From NCBI GenBank assembly GCA_947454485.1, contig CANGJJ010000003.1, positions 248,001-312,000 of the forward strand: a stretch of DNA of 64,000 bases, read 5' to 3'. The notes below the pieces were generated by a model. It was given only the letters and a program-made list of their open reading frames with translations, did not search any database and was not told the DNA's origin. The stretch is from Beijerinckiaceae bacterium. Lineage in GTDB: Bacteria > Pseudomonadota > Alphaproteobacteria > Rhizobiales > Beijerinckiaceae. The stretch's first letter is position 1; the number at the start of each line of letters is the position of its first letter. The translations under genes and the position numbers were made by a program. Shown here piece by piece: positions 37,548-47,842 of the stretch.

Positions 37548-38279
37548 ATGAACGACAGTCCTTCACAAAACGACATCCCGCTCTTTGCACCGCCTCCCGC
37601 GCCGAAGGTCTCCTTCGGTGCTGGGCTACGCACATGGTTTTTGACCGGCGTGATCATTGCAGGCCCGCTCGCCGTCACCGGCTGGCTCTTGTGGTGGTTC
37701 GTCGACACGGTTGACCATTGGGTCAAGCCACTGGTGCCGCCCTCACTCTGGCCCGACACTTATCTGCCCGTGCGTGTGCCGGGGACCGGTGTTGTGCTGG
37801 CTGTGGTGGGTCTGACCTTGCTCGGCTTTCTGGCGGCCAATATTGCGGGGCGCAGCTTCCTGCGTCTTGGCGAATATATTCTCGACCGTATGCCGGTCGT
37901 GCGCGGCATCTATAAAGCCGTGAAACAAGTCTTCGAGACTGTCTTCTCGCAAAAGAGCACATCCTTCCGCAAAGTGGGGCTCGTGGAGTTTCCTGCGAAG
38001 GGCATGTGGTCGGTGGTGTTGATTTCGGCGCCGCCCCATGAAGGCATGGTGGAGAAATTACCACCTGAAGCGCATGTCTCTGTCTTTCTGCCCTGCACAC
38101 CCAATCCCACCACAGGCTTCTGGTTCTATTTGCCAGCCCGTGAGGTGATTGAAGTGCCGCTGACCACCGACGAGGCCTTCAAGCTCATCATGTCAGCGGG
38201 CATGATCCAGCCTGGCGTGCAGAAGAAGCTTGATGAGCTGGCCCAAAATGGCCGCCGCGAAAAAGAAAGCGCAGCCTAA
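37548..38279 (+). CDS. DUF502 domain-containing membrane protein
   Basis: A 243-residue protein of the DUF502 family. It has two transmembrane segments (GLRTWFLTGVIIAGPLAVTG and VVLAVVGLTLLGFLAANIAG). Between and after them come the family signatures RMPVVRGIYKAVKQVFETV, FRKVGLVEFP, and FLPCTPNPTTGFWFYLP. The function of this family is not established. ATG 37548 is preferred; GTG 37536 would add four residues. It converges on recG, the stops overlapping by four bases. Confidence 0.88.
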   Translation: MNDSPSQNDIPLFAPPPAPKVSFGAGLRTWFLTGVIIAGPLAVTGWLLWWFVDTVDHWVKPLVPPSLWPDTYLPVRVPGTGVVLAVVGLTLLGFLAANIAGRSFLRLGEYILDRMPVVRGIYKAVKQVFETVFSQKSTSFRKVGLVEFPAKGMWSVVLISAPPHEGMVEKLPPEAHVSVFLPCTPNPTTGFWFYLPAREVIEVPLTTDEAFKLIMSAGMIQPGVQKKLDELAQNGRREKESAA

Positions 38280-40372
38280 CCAGCCCGCAAGAGTTTCACG
38301 GCCTCTTCACGCTCAAACAAATGCAGCAGAATGCGCAGCGCCTTGCCATGCTCACTCGTCAGATCAGGGTCAGCCGCCATGATCTGCTGTGCTTCATCGC
38401 GCGCGACCGACAGTAATTGCCCATGAACATCGAGGCTGGCGAGACGAAAGCCGGGCATGCCTGACTGGCGTGTGCCAAGCACTTCACCTTCGCCGCGCAG
38501 TTTCAAATCTTCTTCGGCGATTCGGAAACCGTCTTCGCTCTCGCGCATAATATTGATGCGCGCTTTGGCGACTTCACCCAGCGGCGCCTTATAGAGCAAC
38601 AGGCAAGATGATTTGGCAGCACCGCGCCCCACCCGTCCGCGCAGCTGATGCAATTGGGCAAGGCCGAAGCGCTCGGCATGTTCAATCACCATGATACTGG
38701 CATTGGGCACATCGACCCCCACTTCGATCACAGTGGTGGCGACGAGGATCTTGGTTTGCTGGTTCTGGAATGCCTCCATCGCTGCATCTTTGTCGCGCCC
38801 CTTCATCTGCCCATGAACAAGCCCGACCGCATCGCCGAAGAACTGGCGCAGCAATTCATAGCGCTCTTGTGCGGCGGCAACATCGAGCTCTTCGTTTTCT
38901 TCCACCAATGGGCAGACCCAATAGGCCTGCGCGCCTTGGGCAATGGCGCGCTGCAATCCAAAGATCACCTCGTCGATCCGCTCGAGGGGCAGAGCGCGCG
39001 TTTCAATGGGTTTGCGACCCGCAGGCTTTTCGCGCAGGGTCGAGACATCCATATCGCCGAAATAAGTGAGCACCAATGTGCGCGGAATGGGCGTCGCCGT
39101 CATGACGAGCACATCCACCGCCGCGCCTTTCTCACCCAAAGCCAGACGCTGATGCACACCAAAGCGATGCTGCTCATCGACCACGGCGAGGGCGAGATCT
39201 TTGAAGATGACGCTCTCTTGAAAGATCGCATGTGTGCCAACGAGAATATCAATCTCACCAGCGGCGAGGGCTGCGAGCGTGCGATTACGCTCGCCCACTT
39301 TGTCGCGGCCCGTCATCAGGCCCATGCGAAGGCCCGCATCTTCGCACATGGGCTTCATGCGCTCATAATGCTGGCGCGCGAGAATTTCGGTCGGCGCCAT
39401 CATCGCAGCCTGATGGCCAGCCTCCACCACGCTCGCCATGGCCAGCAAAGCAACAAGGGTCTTGCCCGATCCCACATCGCCCTGCAGCAAACGCAACATG
39501 CGCTTGTCTGAGCCAAGATCGGCGCGGATTTCGTGCAGGGCTTCCTTTTGGGAATTGGTGAGCGTGAAGGGCAGGGCGCTTTCTATTTTTTGGCTGATGC
39601 GCCCATCACCCGTGCTGATACGCCCGCTGAGTGTGCGAAATTTTGCGCGCATCATGATGAGCGCGAGCTGGCTTGCCAGCAATTCATCGAGCGCCAGTCG
39701 CAAGCGTGCAGGGGATGCAGGATCAAGCGATTTGGGATTGGTGGGATGATGCACACTCAAAAGCGCATCAGCAAAGCTCGGCAGGCCACGCAGCGACAGA
39801 CTCTTGGGCTCATGCCATTCAGGCAGGGCAGGCAAACGCGCGAGCGCAGCTTCTGCCGCCTTTTGCACATTGCGTTGATAAAGCCCCTCGGTCAGCCAAT
39901 AGACCGGCTCGACGGGGGGCAGTTTGGCGAGGCCCTCTTCATCCAGCACGCGGTCGGGATGGACCATCTGCAAATGGCCATCCCATAATTCGAGCTTGCC
40001 CGAGATCCAGCGCCGCTCACCCAGCGGCAGCATTTTTTCGATCCAGGCGTGATTGGCCAGAAAGAAAACGAGCTGCACATCGCCCGTGTCATCTTCCACC
40101 AAAACGCGATAGGGCACGCGCCCGCGCGGGGGCGGGGCGCGATGTTCCACTACGCGCACTTCCAATGTGACGATCTCGCCACGCGGCGCATCGGCGATCT
40201 TGGGGCGATTGCGCCGATCAATGCTGGAATGGGGGATGTGGAAGAGTAGGTCAATCAGCCGCGCGCCGGTGCTGCGGTCCAGCAGCCGGTCAAAAAGCTT
40301 GCCAGTCTTCGGCCCGACACCCGGCAGGGTCGAGACAGAGGCAAACAGAGGATTGAGCAGGGCAGGCCGCAT
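38276..40372 (-). CDS. recG: ATP-dependent DNA helicase RecG
   Basis: A 698-residue RecG. The N-terminal wedge/OB region contains GVGPKTGKLFDRLL and LLFHIPHSSIDR. The helicase core has Walker A LQGDVGSGKT, the DExH box as VVDEQHRFGV, TATPIPRTL, and QLRGRVGRG. It remodels stalled replication forks and branched DNA. It is divergent from sdhE and mfd, a conserved neighbourhood in alphaproteobacteria. Length is in the normal range. Confidence 0.96.
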   Translation of the reverse strand: MRPALLNPLFASVSTLPGVGPKTGKLFDRLLDRSTGARLIDLLFHIPHSSIDRRNRPKIADAPRGEIVTLEVRVVEHRAPPPRGRVPYRVLVEDDTGDVQLVFFLANHAWIEKMLPLGERRWISGKLELWDGHLQMVHPDRVLDEEGLAKLPPVEPVYWLTEGLYQRNVQKAAEAALARLPALPEWHEPKSLSLRGLPSFADALLSVHHPTNPKSLDPASPARLRLALDELLASQLALIMMRAKFRTLSGRISTGDGRISQKIESALPFTLTNSQKEALHEIRADLGSDKRMLRLLQGDVGSGKTLVALLAMASVVEAGHQAAMMAPTEILARQHYERMKPMCEDAGLRMGLMTGRDKVGERNRTLAALAAGEIDILVGTHAIFQESVIFKDLALAVVDEQHRFGVHQRLALGEKGAAVDVLVMTATPIPRTLVLTYFGDMDVSTLREKPAGRKPIETRALPLERIDEVIFGLQRAIAQGAQAYWVCPLVEENEELDVAAAQERYELLRQFFGDAVGLVHGQMKGRDKDAAMEAFQNQQTKILVATTVIEVGVDVPNASIMVIEHAERFGLAQLHQLRGRVGRGAAKSSCLLLYKAPLGEVAKARINIMRESEDGFRIAEEDLKLRGEGEVLGTRQSGMPGFRLASLDVHGQLLSVARDEAQQIMAADPDLTSEHGKALRILLHLFEREEAVKLLRAG

Positions 40373-40518
40373 CTGACCGGTCTATCGGGGGCTCGAGACA
40401 AGCTCAATCCCCCCACCCCATCGGCCCCCTGACAAGCGCGCCCGCGCGCTCTATATAGGCGGTCAGCCGCACCCGCTCCGCGCCGGTGGGCGTTGCTGTT
40501 TGCGCCAAGGAGTTCGCC

Positions 40519-40815
40519 GTGCCTGAATCCCAGCTGTCCAGCGTCGATCTCGATCCCCGTCGCCGCCGCGCCCTGTTTCGCGCTTGGCATCGGGGCATGC
40601 GGGAGATGGACATTATTTTGGGTCAGTTCGCCGATGCCTGTCTGCCCACGATGAGTGAGGCCGATCTCGATATTTTCGAGAGCCTCATGGAGGAGCTGGA
40701 CCGCGACGTGTTGATGTGGCTGACAGGCGAGGCGCCGACCCCGGCAAAATGGCAGACGCCTTTCTTTGAGCGGCTGCGCGACTTCCATACCCATTCCGGC
40801 CCGATCAACGTTTGA
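40519..40815 (+). CDS. sdhE: Succinate dehydrogenase FAD assembly factor SdhE
   Basis: A 98-residue protein of the SdhE/YgfY family, which promotes covalent flavin attachment to SdhA. The RGMREMDIILGQFAD segment contains the diagnostic RGxxE motif, followed by FESLMEELDRDVLMWLTG. GTG 40519 is chosen because AAGGAG lies six bases upstream. It lies between divergent recG and co-directional mfd, 21 bases before mfd, an arrangement common in alphaproteobacteria. Confidence 0.92.
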   Translation: MPESQLSSVDLDPRRRRALFRAWHRGMREMDIILGQFADACLPTMSEADLDIFESLMEELDRDVLMWLTGEAPTPAKWQTPFFERLRDFHTHSGPINV

Positions 40816-40836
40816 ACCATAGCTGATTTGTGAACC

Positions 40837-43800
40837 ATGTCTGATCTCAAGCGCGCTGCCGACCAACTTGCCAAAGGCGGCTCGCTGACGCTGGCTTCCG
40901 TTCCTGATGGATTTGATGCGGTGGTGGCCGCTGATCTGACGCGGGCGCTCGCGCGCTCTGCCGAAGATCGCGCAGCTGCCATTATTCATGTCGCGCGCGA
41001 TGGGCAACGCTCTCGCGCCTTTGCCGAGATGCTGGGTTTCGTCGCGCCCGATCTTGATGTGCTGGAATTCCCGGCTTGGGATTGTCAGCCCTATGATCGC
41101 GTCTCGCCCAATGCGGCGATTGCCTCGCGCCGCATGACAGTGCTCTCGCGCTTGGCGCGCACGCGCTCCTCCAGCGAGCGCCCGCGTATTTTGTGCGTCA
41201 CCGTCAATGGACTGGTGCAGCGCGTGCCACCGCGCAAATGGATGGCAGCGGAGAGTTTCTCGGCGGCCCCCGGCAATGCGATGAAGATGGACGAGCTGGT
41301 GCGTTGGCTCGAGACCAATGGCTTTTTGCGCTCGTCCACCGTGCGCGAGACGGGCGAATATGCGCAGCGTGGCGGCATTCTGGATTTGTTTGCGCCGGGC
41401 ATGCCGCAGCCCCTGCGCCTCGATTTCTTCGGCGATACGCTGGAATCGATCCGCAGCTTTGATCCTGAAAGCCAGCGCACCATTGCGCAGGTGCGTGGCC
41501 TTGATCTGGTTCCGATGAGCGAAGTGACGCTCACCACCGACACGATGCGCCGCTTTCGGCAGAATTATGTGCAGGCTTTCGGGGCACAAACGCGCGGCGA
41601 TGGTCTTTATGAGGCGGTCAGCGAAGGCCGCCGTCATGCAGGTATGGAACATTGGTTGCCGCTATTTTATGGCGAGACCGATACTTTGCTCGACTATGCG
41701 GGCGATGCACCTTTGATGCTCGATCCGCTGGCTGAAGAGGCAGCGGTTGAGCGTCTGAAGCAGGTTGAGGATTATTACGAAGCGCGCAAATCGCAATATG
41801 ACCTCGACCCTGCGAATGCGTCTTACAAGCCGCTCAAACCTGATCAGCTCTATGTGACGGTAAATGGCTGGCGTGAAGCGCTTGAGAACCAGCCCGTCAT
41901 GCGCGTGGCAAATTTTGCCAAGCCCGAGAGCAAAGACCTTGTGATTGATTGCGGCGCGCGTCCCGGTCGCAACTTTGCACCCGAGCGCACCGATGAGACA
42001 CAGAATGTGTTTGAAGCGGCGGTCGCGCATATTCGCGCCGTTCAGGCTGATGGTCGGCGCGTGATCGTTGCTGGTTGGTCGGAGGGCTCGCGCGAGCGTT
42101 TGTCGAGCGTGTTGGCAGAACATGGGCTCAAAGCGCGCGAAAGCGTCAATACGCTCACTGCTGCTCTGGCCTTGCCCAAAGGCACAACAGCCGTGTCCAT
42201 CATTGGTCTTGAGACCGGCTTTGAGACGCCCAGTTTCGTCGTGATTGGCGAGCAGGATATTCTGGGCGATCGGTTGATCAGCCAGAGGCGCAAATCAAAG
42301 CGCGCGCAAGATTTCCTGGCAGAGGCCGCTTCGCTCAATGCTGGCGATCTCGTTGTGCATGTCGACCATGGCATTGGTCGCTTCGTAGGCTTGCAGACGA
42401 TTGATGCAGCGGGCGCGCCGCATGATTGTCTGGAACTGCATTATGCGGGCGGCGACAAGCTCTTCCTGCCGGTGGAGAATATCGAGCTTCTGTCGCGCTA
42501 TGGGTCAGAAGATACCGAAGCCCAGCTTGACAAACTTGGTAGCTCTGCCTGGCAGGGTCGCCGCGCGCGGATGAAGAACCGCATTCGCGAAATTGCGCAT
42601 GGGCTCATCAAGATTGCAGCAGAACGCATGCTGCGCGAAGCGCCGCGTCTGGTACCGAGCGACCATGTCTATGACGAGTTTTGCGCGCGCTTCCCCTATG
42701 ATGAGACCGAAGACCAGCAGAATGCGATTTCAGCGACGCTCGATGATATGGCAAGCGGTCGCCCGATGGATCGTCTGGTCTGCGGCGATGTTGGCTTTGG
42801 CAAAACTGAAGTTGCTCTGCGCGCCGCCTTTGCAGCCGCCATCAATGGCAAGCAGGTCGCTGTGGTTGTGCCAACAACCTTGCTCGCGCGCCAGCATTAC
42901 CGCACCTTCTCGCAGCGCTTTCAGGGTCTGCCGATCAAAGTCGCGCAGGTCTCGCGCATGGTCAGTGCGGGAGATCAGAAACTCGCGCGCGAGGGTCTCG
43001 CCTCTGGCGATATCGACATTATCGTTGGCACTCATGCCATCCTTGGCAAGCAGATCCAGTTCCGCGACCTTGGCCTTGTGATCATCGACGAGGAGCAGCA
43101 TTTCGGCGTCTCTCATAAAGAGAAGCTGAAATCCTTGCGCGCTGAAGTCCATGTGTTGACGCTCTCGGCCACACCCATTCCGCGCACCATGCAGCTGGCC
43201 ATGACTGGCGTGCGTGAATTGTCGATCATCGCCACACCGCCGGTGGATCGTCTGGCCGTGCGCACTTTCGTGACGCCCTTTGATGAGCTTATTGTGCGTG
43301 AGGCTCTTTTGCGTGAGCGCTATCGCGGTGGTCAGGCCTTTTATGTTTGCCCGCGCATCGAGGATCTGGAAGAGGCGGCAGCTTTCTTGCGCTCCTCTGT
43401 GCCGGAAGCAAAATTCGTCATCGCACATGGCCAGATGTCGGCGAGCGAGTTGGAAGAGAAAATGTCGGCCTTCTATGAAGGCAAATATGATGTTCTGGTC
43501 TCCACATCCATTGTGGAATCGGGCCTTGATATTCCCACCGCCAATACGCTCATCGTTCACCGCGCCGATATGTTCGGTTTGGCCGCGCTCTATCAATTGC
43601 GCGGGCGCGTAGGTCGCTCCAAGACGCGCGCTTATGCGCTCTTCACAGTCCCGGCCAATCGCACCATCACGCCGCAAGCTGAGAAGCGCCTGAAGGTTCT
43701 CTCCTCACTCGAGTCACTGGGCGCAGGTTTCCAGCTCGCCAGCCATGATCTTGATATTCGCGGCGCTGGCAATCTGTTGGGTGATGAACAGTCGGGTCAC

Positions 43801-44352
43801 ATTCGCGAAGTGGGCTACGAGCTCTATCAACAGATGTTGCAAGAAGCGATTGCCGCTCTCAAGGCTGGGCTTGATGAACCGGCAGAAGAGCAATGGTCGC
43901 CCAGCATCACTATTGGCTCGCCCGTTACGATCCCCGAAGCCTATGTGCCGGATGTGACTTTGCGCATGCAACTCTATCGCCGTCTCTCCAGCCTCAAGAC
44001 CGAGGAAGAGATTGAGAGCTTTGCGGGCGAGATGATCGACCGCTTTGGACCGATGCCAGAAGAGGTCGAGCAATTGATGAAGCTTGTCTCGATCAAGGCT
44101 CTGTGTGTGCGCGCCCATGTCGACAAAGTGGATGCGGGCCCTAAAGGCGTCATCATCGGCTTCCACGACAATTCCTTCGCCAATCCCCAAGGCCTCGTGC
44201 GCTTTGTCACGCAGCAAGGCTCTGAGGCGAAGGTGCGGCCTGATATGCGCGTCGTCTTCATCCGTGATTTCGACACGGTGCAGGAGCGCCTCGAAGGCAC
44301 GCGCGTCATTCTGCGCAGCCTCGTTGGTATTGCCGAGAAGAAAGCCGCTTAA
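40837..44352 (+). CDS. mfd: Transcription-repair coupling factor Mfd
   Basis: A 1171-residue Mfd that removes stalled RNA polymerase and recruits UvrA. The UvrB-homology modules are at the N terminus (FPAWDCQPYDRVSPN, GEYAQRGGILDLF). The RNA polymerase interaction domain is near residues 500-560 (GDLVVHVDHGIGRFVGLQ). The RecG-like motor has GDVGFGKTEVALRAAF, DEEQHFGVSHKE, SATPIPRTMQLA and QLRGRVGRS. A C-terminal TRCF domain is present. It converges on the DsbA-family gene, stops overlapping by four bases. Confidence 0.97.
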   Translation: MSDLKRAADQLAKGGSLTLASVPDGFDAVVAADLTRALARSAEDRAAAIIHVARDGQRSRAFAEMLGFVAPDLDVLEFPAWDCQPYDRVSPNAAIASRRMTVLSRLARTRSSSERPRILCVTVNGLVQRVPPRKWMAAESFSAAPGNAMKMDELVRWLETNGFLRSSTVRETGEYAQRGGILDLFAPGMPQPLRLDFFGDTLESIRSFDPESQRTIAQVRGLDLVPMSEVTLTTDTMRRFRQNYVQAFGAQTRGDGLYEAVSEGRRHAGMEHWLPLFYGETDTLLDYAGDAPLMLDPLAEEAAVERLKQVEDYYEARKSQYDLDPANASYKPLKPDQLYVTVNGWREALENQPVMRVANFAKPESKDLVIDCGARPGRNFAPERTDETQNVFEAAVAHIRAVQADGRRVIVAGWSEGSRERLSSVLAEHGLKARESVNTLTAALALPKGTTAVSIIGLETGFETPSFVVIGEQDILGDRLISQRRKSKRAQDFLAEAASLNAGDLVVHVDHGIGRFVGLQTIDAAGAPHDCLELHYAGGDKLFLPVENIELLSRYGSEDTEAQLDKLGSSAWQGRRARMKNRIREIAHGLIKIAAERMLREAPRLVPSDHVYDEFCARFPYDETEDQQNAISATLDDMASGRPMDRLVCGDVGFGKTEVALRAAFAAAINGKQVAVVVPTTLLARQHYRTFSQRFQGLPIKVAQVSRMVSAGDQKLAREGLASGDIDIIVGTHAILGKQIQFRDLGLVIIDEEQHFGVSHKEKLKSLRAEVHVLTLSATPIPRTMQLAMTGVRELSIIATPPVDRLAVRTFVTPFDELIVREALLRERYRGGQAFYVCPRIEDLEEAAAFLRSSVPEAKFVIAHGQMSASELEEKMSAFYEGKYDVLVSTSIVESGLDIPTANTLIVHRADMFGLAALYQLRGRVGRSKTRAYALFTVPANRTITPQAEKRLKVLSSLESLGAGFQLASHDLDIRGAGNLLGDEQSGHIREVGYELYQQMLQEAIAALKAGLDEPAEEQWSPSITIGSPVTIPEAYVPDVTLRMQLYRRLSSLKTEEEIESFAGEMIDRFGPMPEEVEQLMKLVSIKALCVRAHVDKVDAGPKGVIIGFHDNSFANPQGLVRFVTQQGSEAKVRPDMRVVFIRDFDTVQERLEGTRVILRSLVGIAEKKAA

Positions 44353-45005
44353 GCCTGCGGGGCCGCTGTTTCTGCAGCGGCTTTGCGGATGACCTCGACC
44401 AAAACGTCAGAGGGCTGCGCGCCTGACACGCCATAGCGGCCTGCCAAAATAAAGAAGGGCACGCCATTCACGCCCATGCGCGAGGCTGTGGCGATCTCCT
44501 CTTGCACATCTTTCACATGGTGGTCGGTTTGCAAGGCAGTGGCGATGTCGCTGGCCTCAAGATCAAAGTCTTTGGCAATCTGCACCAGCACATCAAAAGA
44601 GCCGATATCCTGACCTTGCGTGAAATAAAGATTGAACAGGCGCTCGACGACGTCAGTTTGCTTGCCGCTGGCCTGCGCCCAGCGGATCAGACGATGCGCG
44701 TCGAGTGTATTGGGTGAGCGGGTGATCTTGTCGAAGGCAAAGTTGATACCGACCTCTTTGCCCACGCCCTCGAGCCGCTCATGGATCTCTTTGATTTTTT
44801 CAGGGCCGAATTTGCGCGCCATATAATCGTGACGCGATATGCCCCCGCGCGGGATCGTCGCATCAAGCTGGAAGGGCCGCCAGCTGATCGTCACATCAAT
44901 ATCGTCGATCTGCGCAAGGGCTGCATCAAGCTTGCGCTTGCCGATATAGCACCACGGGCAAACAGCATCTGACACGATGTCGAGGGTGATGGATGGCTTT
45001 GTCAT
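44349..45005 (-). CDS. DsbA family (FrnE-like) oxidoreductase
   Basis: A 218-residue thioredoxin-fold protein of the FrnE/2-hydroxychromene isomerase-like DsbA group. The redox motif is CPWC in VSDAVCPWCYIGKRKLDAAL, and the cis-Pro loop is GVNGVPFFIL. No signal peptide is visible, so it is probably cytoplasmic, unlike classic DsbA. ATG 45005 is preferred, with GAGGT upstream. The frame is open much further but those residues overlap the next gene and look non-protein-like. Confidence 0.9.
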   Translation of the reverse strand: MTKPSITLDIVSDAVCPWCYIGKRKLDAALAQIDDIDVTISWRPFQLDATIPRGGISRHDYMARKFGPEKIKEIHERLEGVGKEVGINFAFDKITRSPNTLDAHRLIRWAQASGKQTDVVERLFNLYFTQGQDIGSFDVLVQIAKDFDLEASDIATALQTDHHVKDVQEEIATASRMGVNGVPFFILAGRYGVSGAQPSDVLVEVIRKAAAETAAPQA

Positions 45006-45012
45006 GTCAACC

Positions 45013-46842
45013 TCACGGCGCCGCGCGCCACCAAGAGTCGAGTGTTGCACCATAGAGTGGTGCGGCGAAACGAGCGGCCTGCTGCGGATGCGCGAGCTTG
45101 GCGGAATAAGCGAACCATTGGTTCGAGACATGGAAGAGGGGCACGACATAAAAGCCCGAGAGCAAGACGCGGTCATAAGCGCGCACAGCGGCCACGAAGT
45201 CCTCGCGCGCTTTGGCTGACAAAATGTCATTGATCAAGGCGTCGATTGCAGGCGAGCGCGCGCCCGCAAGATTGAAGGAGGCTTCTTGCGTGGCACTGGT
45301 CGAACTCCAGCGCGAGCGCTGTTCATTGCCGGGTGAGGCAGAGGCCGCCCAAGTGCCAATCATCATATCAAAATCGAATTTCTGGCGGCGACGCTGATAT
45401 TGCACTTCATCGACAAGGCGCACGCGTGCCTCAACGCCAATGCGGGCCAAGGCGCCTGCAAAGTGCACCGCGAGGCGTTCTTGAGAGCGATCGCCCACCA
45501 TGATCTCAAAGCGCAAAGCCTGACCGCTGCGCGCCTCCACTAGCTGGCCCTCGCGCATCACATAGCCAGCCTCTTTCAACAAAGCGACGGCGCGGCGGCC
45601 ATTCTCGCGGTCGCGGCCTGATGCGTCTGTGCGCGGCGGTGTCCATGTGCCTTGCATCATTTCGGGGCGAACAATATCGGGGAAACGCGCCAGCAAAGCG
45701 CGTTCGCGCTCATCAGCGGGCCTTCCGACAGAGGAGAGATCTGACTCGTCAAAGAAGCTTTTTGTGCGCGTATAGAGCCCGCCAAAGAGCTTTGTATTGA
45801 TCCATTCAAAATCGAACATGAGCGAGAGCGCTTCACGCAGGCGCACATCTTTGAACATGTCGCGGCGCGTGTTGAAGGCAAAGCCTTGCAGCCCCTTGGG
45901 CAGGCCAAGCCGTTGCTCTTCCACTTTCACGCGTCCATCTTGCACGGCGGGAAAATCATAGCCGTTGCGCCAGCGCGCAGGATTGGTCTCTTCGCGATAA
46001 TCAATCAGCCCGGCTTTGAAAGCCTCATAGAGCGAGGTCGCGTCGCGGTAATATTCGATGCGGATCTCGTCGAAATTGAACAAGCCCTTGCTGCTTGGCA
46101 AATCCTTCGCCCAATAATCGGGATTGCGCTTGAGCGTGATGCTTTGCCCCGGTTGCACGCGCGCAATCATGTAAGGGCCAGAGGCGACCGGCGGCTCAAG
46201 GCTTGTCTCGCTGAATCGCTCGACATCGGTATGGGCTTTGGACAGGACCGGCATCAGCGCGAGGATCAGCGGCAATTCGCGGTCATTCGCGCCGGTGAGA
46301 TCATAGGTGATCGTGTGGTCGTCGGGCGTCTCAATCGCTTTGACCATGGAATAGGTGTTGCGACTTTGCGGGCGGCCTTTTTCGCGCAGCAGTTCGAGCG
46401 TGAAGCGCACATCGCGCGATGTGATGGGGCTGCCATCTGAAAAGCGCGCTTTGGGATTCAGACGGAAGGTGACACGTGAGCGGTCTTCATTGGTGTCGAT
46501 CGATTGCGCGATCTGACCATAGAGCGAAAAGGGCTCGTCCATATTTCGCGCCATCAGGGTCTGGAACACATTCGTGTTCAGCCCCTGTGCGGTGGAGCCT
46601 GATTTCACATTGAAGGGATTGAGGCTGTCGAATGTGCCTTGAAAGCCGATGACGAGCCGCCCGCCCTTGGGCGCGCCCGGATTGGCATAGGGCCAATGGG
46701 CAAAATCGGCGGGCAAGGCGGGCTCGCCATGCATAGCGATGCCATGGCGGGGCTCGGCCTGCAGCGACCCGCACATCAGCGGCCCCAGCGCGAGGAGGGC
46801 AGCCAGCAGGCCAAAGTGGGAGCGAATCGGGGGCCGTTTCAT
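45013..46842 (-). CDS. Extracellular solute-binding protein family 5 (peptide-type, YejA-like)
   Basis: A 609-residue periplasmic binding protein with a Sec signal (MKRPPIRSHFGLLAALLAL, cleavage near LQA). The mature part has KGGRLVIGFQGTFDSLNPFNV, a YejA-type beginning, and SDGSPITSRDVRFTLELL and TLKRNPDYW, which are family-5 signatures. Such proteins deliver oligopeptides or other solutes to Opp/Yej-type ABC permeases, but no permease or ATPase gene is adjacent, so it is an orphan here. The downstream DsbA-family gene starts seven bases after its stop and is likely co-transcribed. Confidence 0.9.
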   Translation of the reverse strand: MKRPPIRSHFGLLAALLALGPLMCGSLQAEPRHGIAMHGEPALPADFAHWPYANPGAPKGGRLVIGFQGTFDSLNPFNVKSGSTAQGLNTNVFQTLMARNMDEPFSLYGQIAQSIDTNEDRSRVTFRLNPKARFSDGSPITSRDVRFTLELLREKGRPQSRNTYSMVKAIETPDDHTITYDLTGANDRELPLILALMPVLSKAHTDVERFSETSLEPPVASGPYMIARVQPGQSITLKRNPDYWAKDLPSSKGLFNFDEIRIEYYRDATSLYEAFKAGLIDYREETNPARWRNGYDFPAVQDGRVKVEEQRLGLPKGLQGFAFNTRRDMFKDVRLREALSLMFDFEWINTKLFGGLYTRTKSFFDESDLSSVGRPADERERALLARFPDIVRPEMMQGTWTPPRTDASGRDRENGRRAVALLKEAGYVMREGQLVEARSGQALRFEIMVGDRSQERLAVHFAGALARIGVEARVRLVDEVQYQRRRQKFDFDMMIGTWAASASPGNEQRSRWSSTSATQEASFNLAGARSPAIDALINDILSAKAREDFVAAVRAYDRVLLSGFYVVPLFHVSNQWFAYSAKLAHPQQAARFAAPLYGATLDSWWRAAP

Positions 46843-47094
46843 GTGCGAACCCTAGAGAAGGTGACGCGCGGCGTCATCGTCCTGCCAGTGGCTTGGGATA
46901 TAGCCCTTTTTATGGGGATCGAAGGTGCTGGAAATCATTGGCTGAAGGGTTTATGACCGCCCGGTCAACTTGTCGCCTCATTCAAGGCTGAAGAGCGGGC
47001 CGTTCAGTCAGCATCTGGCTGCGCGCCGCGCGGTTCCGCAGCCTTTGGGGCGTTCGCCGGCTTCCCTGCGGGAAGTTCTTTGAAAGGAATTAAG

Positions 47095-47820
47095 ATGGGT
47101 GTTTTCATGACGCGCTTCGGTGCGGCCCTTCTGGTGACGAGCCTTCTCGCCAGCGTGCCGGCGCTTGCCCAGCAGCAGCCCGCAAAGCCTGCGCCCTCCA
47201 AGCCGGCCGCCAGCCAGCCTGCAAAGCCTGCTGCGCCCGCTGCCCCCGCGCAGACTCAGGTGCCTCCCGGCACCCAGCAGGTCGATCTGGTGCAGCTCAA
47301 TGGCGACTGGACGAAATATTGCGGTGAAGATCCGAGCATCAAGAAAGAAGTTTGCACGGTCGTGCACAATTTCGGTGTGCCGGATGGCAATTCTCCGGTT
47401 CTGTCTTTCGCCGTCATGGAGTTGAAGGGCGAAGATCAGCGCCTGTTCCGCTTCTTCCTGCCCCCGTCCTTCTTGCTGCGTCCCGGCATTCGCTTTGCGG
47501 TGGATGATGGTGAGGGTGGTGTGAACGAGGGCGTGTTCGAAGTCTGCTTGCCCAACGGCTGTATTGCTGAATCGCGTGTGGCCAAGGCCGCTGTTGATCA
47601 GCTGAAGAAGGGCAAGCTGCTGCGCATTTCGGTGAAGAATACGCAGAATCTCGAAGTGATCTTTACGGCGCCCTTGCAGGGCTTTGCCAAGATCTATGAC
47701 GGCCCGCCGATCGACCCGAAGGTGCTCGAAGCTCAGCAAAAGCAGTTGCAGGACGAGATGCAGCGCCGCGCTGAAGAAGAGCGCAAGCGCCTTCAGTCAC
47801 AGGGCGCAGCGCCCAAGTAA
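47095..47820 (+). CDS. Invasion associated locus B (IalB) family protein
   Basis: A 241-residue exported protein with a Sec signal peptide ending near ALAQQQ. A long Pro/Ala/Lys-rich low-complexity linker follows. The IalB domain begins LNGDWTKYCGEDPSIKKEVC, with FGVPDGNSPVLSFAVMELKG, LLRPGIRFAVDDG and FEVCLPNGCIAESRV; the paired Cys residues probably form disulfides. The C-terminal tail is a charged helix. IalB was first described in Bartonella, but the family is widespread in non-pathogenic Hyphomicrobiales, so no virulence role is implied. AAAGGA six bases before ATG 47095 decides the start. Confidence 0.88.
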   Translation: MGVFMTRFGAALLVTSLLASVPALAQQQPAKPAPSKPAASQPAKPAAPAAPAQTQVPPGTQQVDLVQLNGDWTKYCGEDPSIKKEVCTVVHNFGVPDGNSPVLSFAVMELKGEDQRLFRFFLPPSFLLRPGIRFAVDDGEGGVNEGVFEVCLPNGCIAESRVAKAAVDQLKKGKLLRISVKNTQNLEVIFTAPLQGFAKIYDGPPIDPKVLEAQQKQLQDEMQRRAEEERKRLQSQGAAPK

Positions 47821-47842
47821 GGCGCAGCGACCAATCCAAACA

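Noticed and set aside
44349-45230. Longer form of the DsbA-family protein
   Set aside because: The extra 75 residues overlap the upstream binding-protein gene and look like antisense translation; ATG 45005 has the ribosome binding site and family N terminus.
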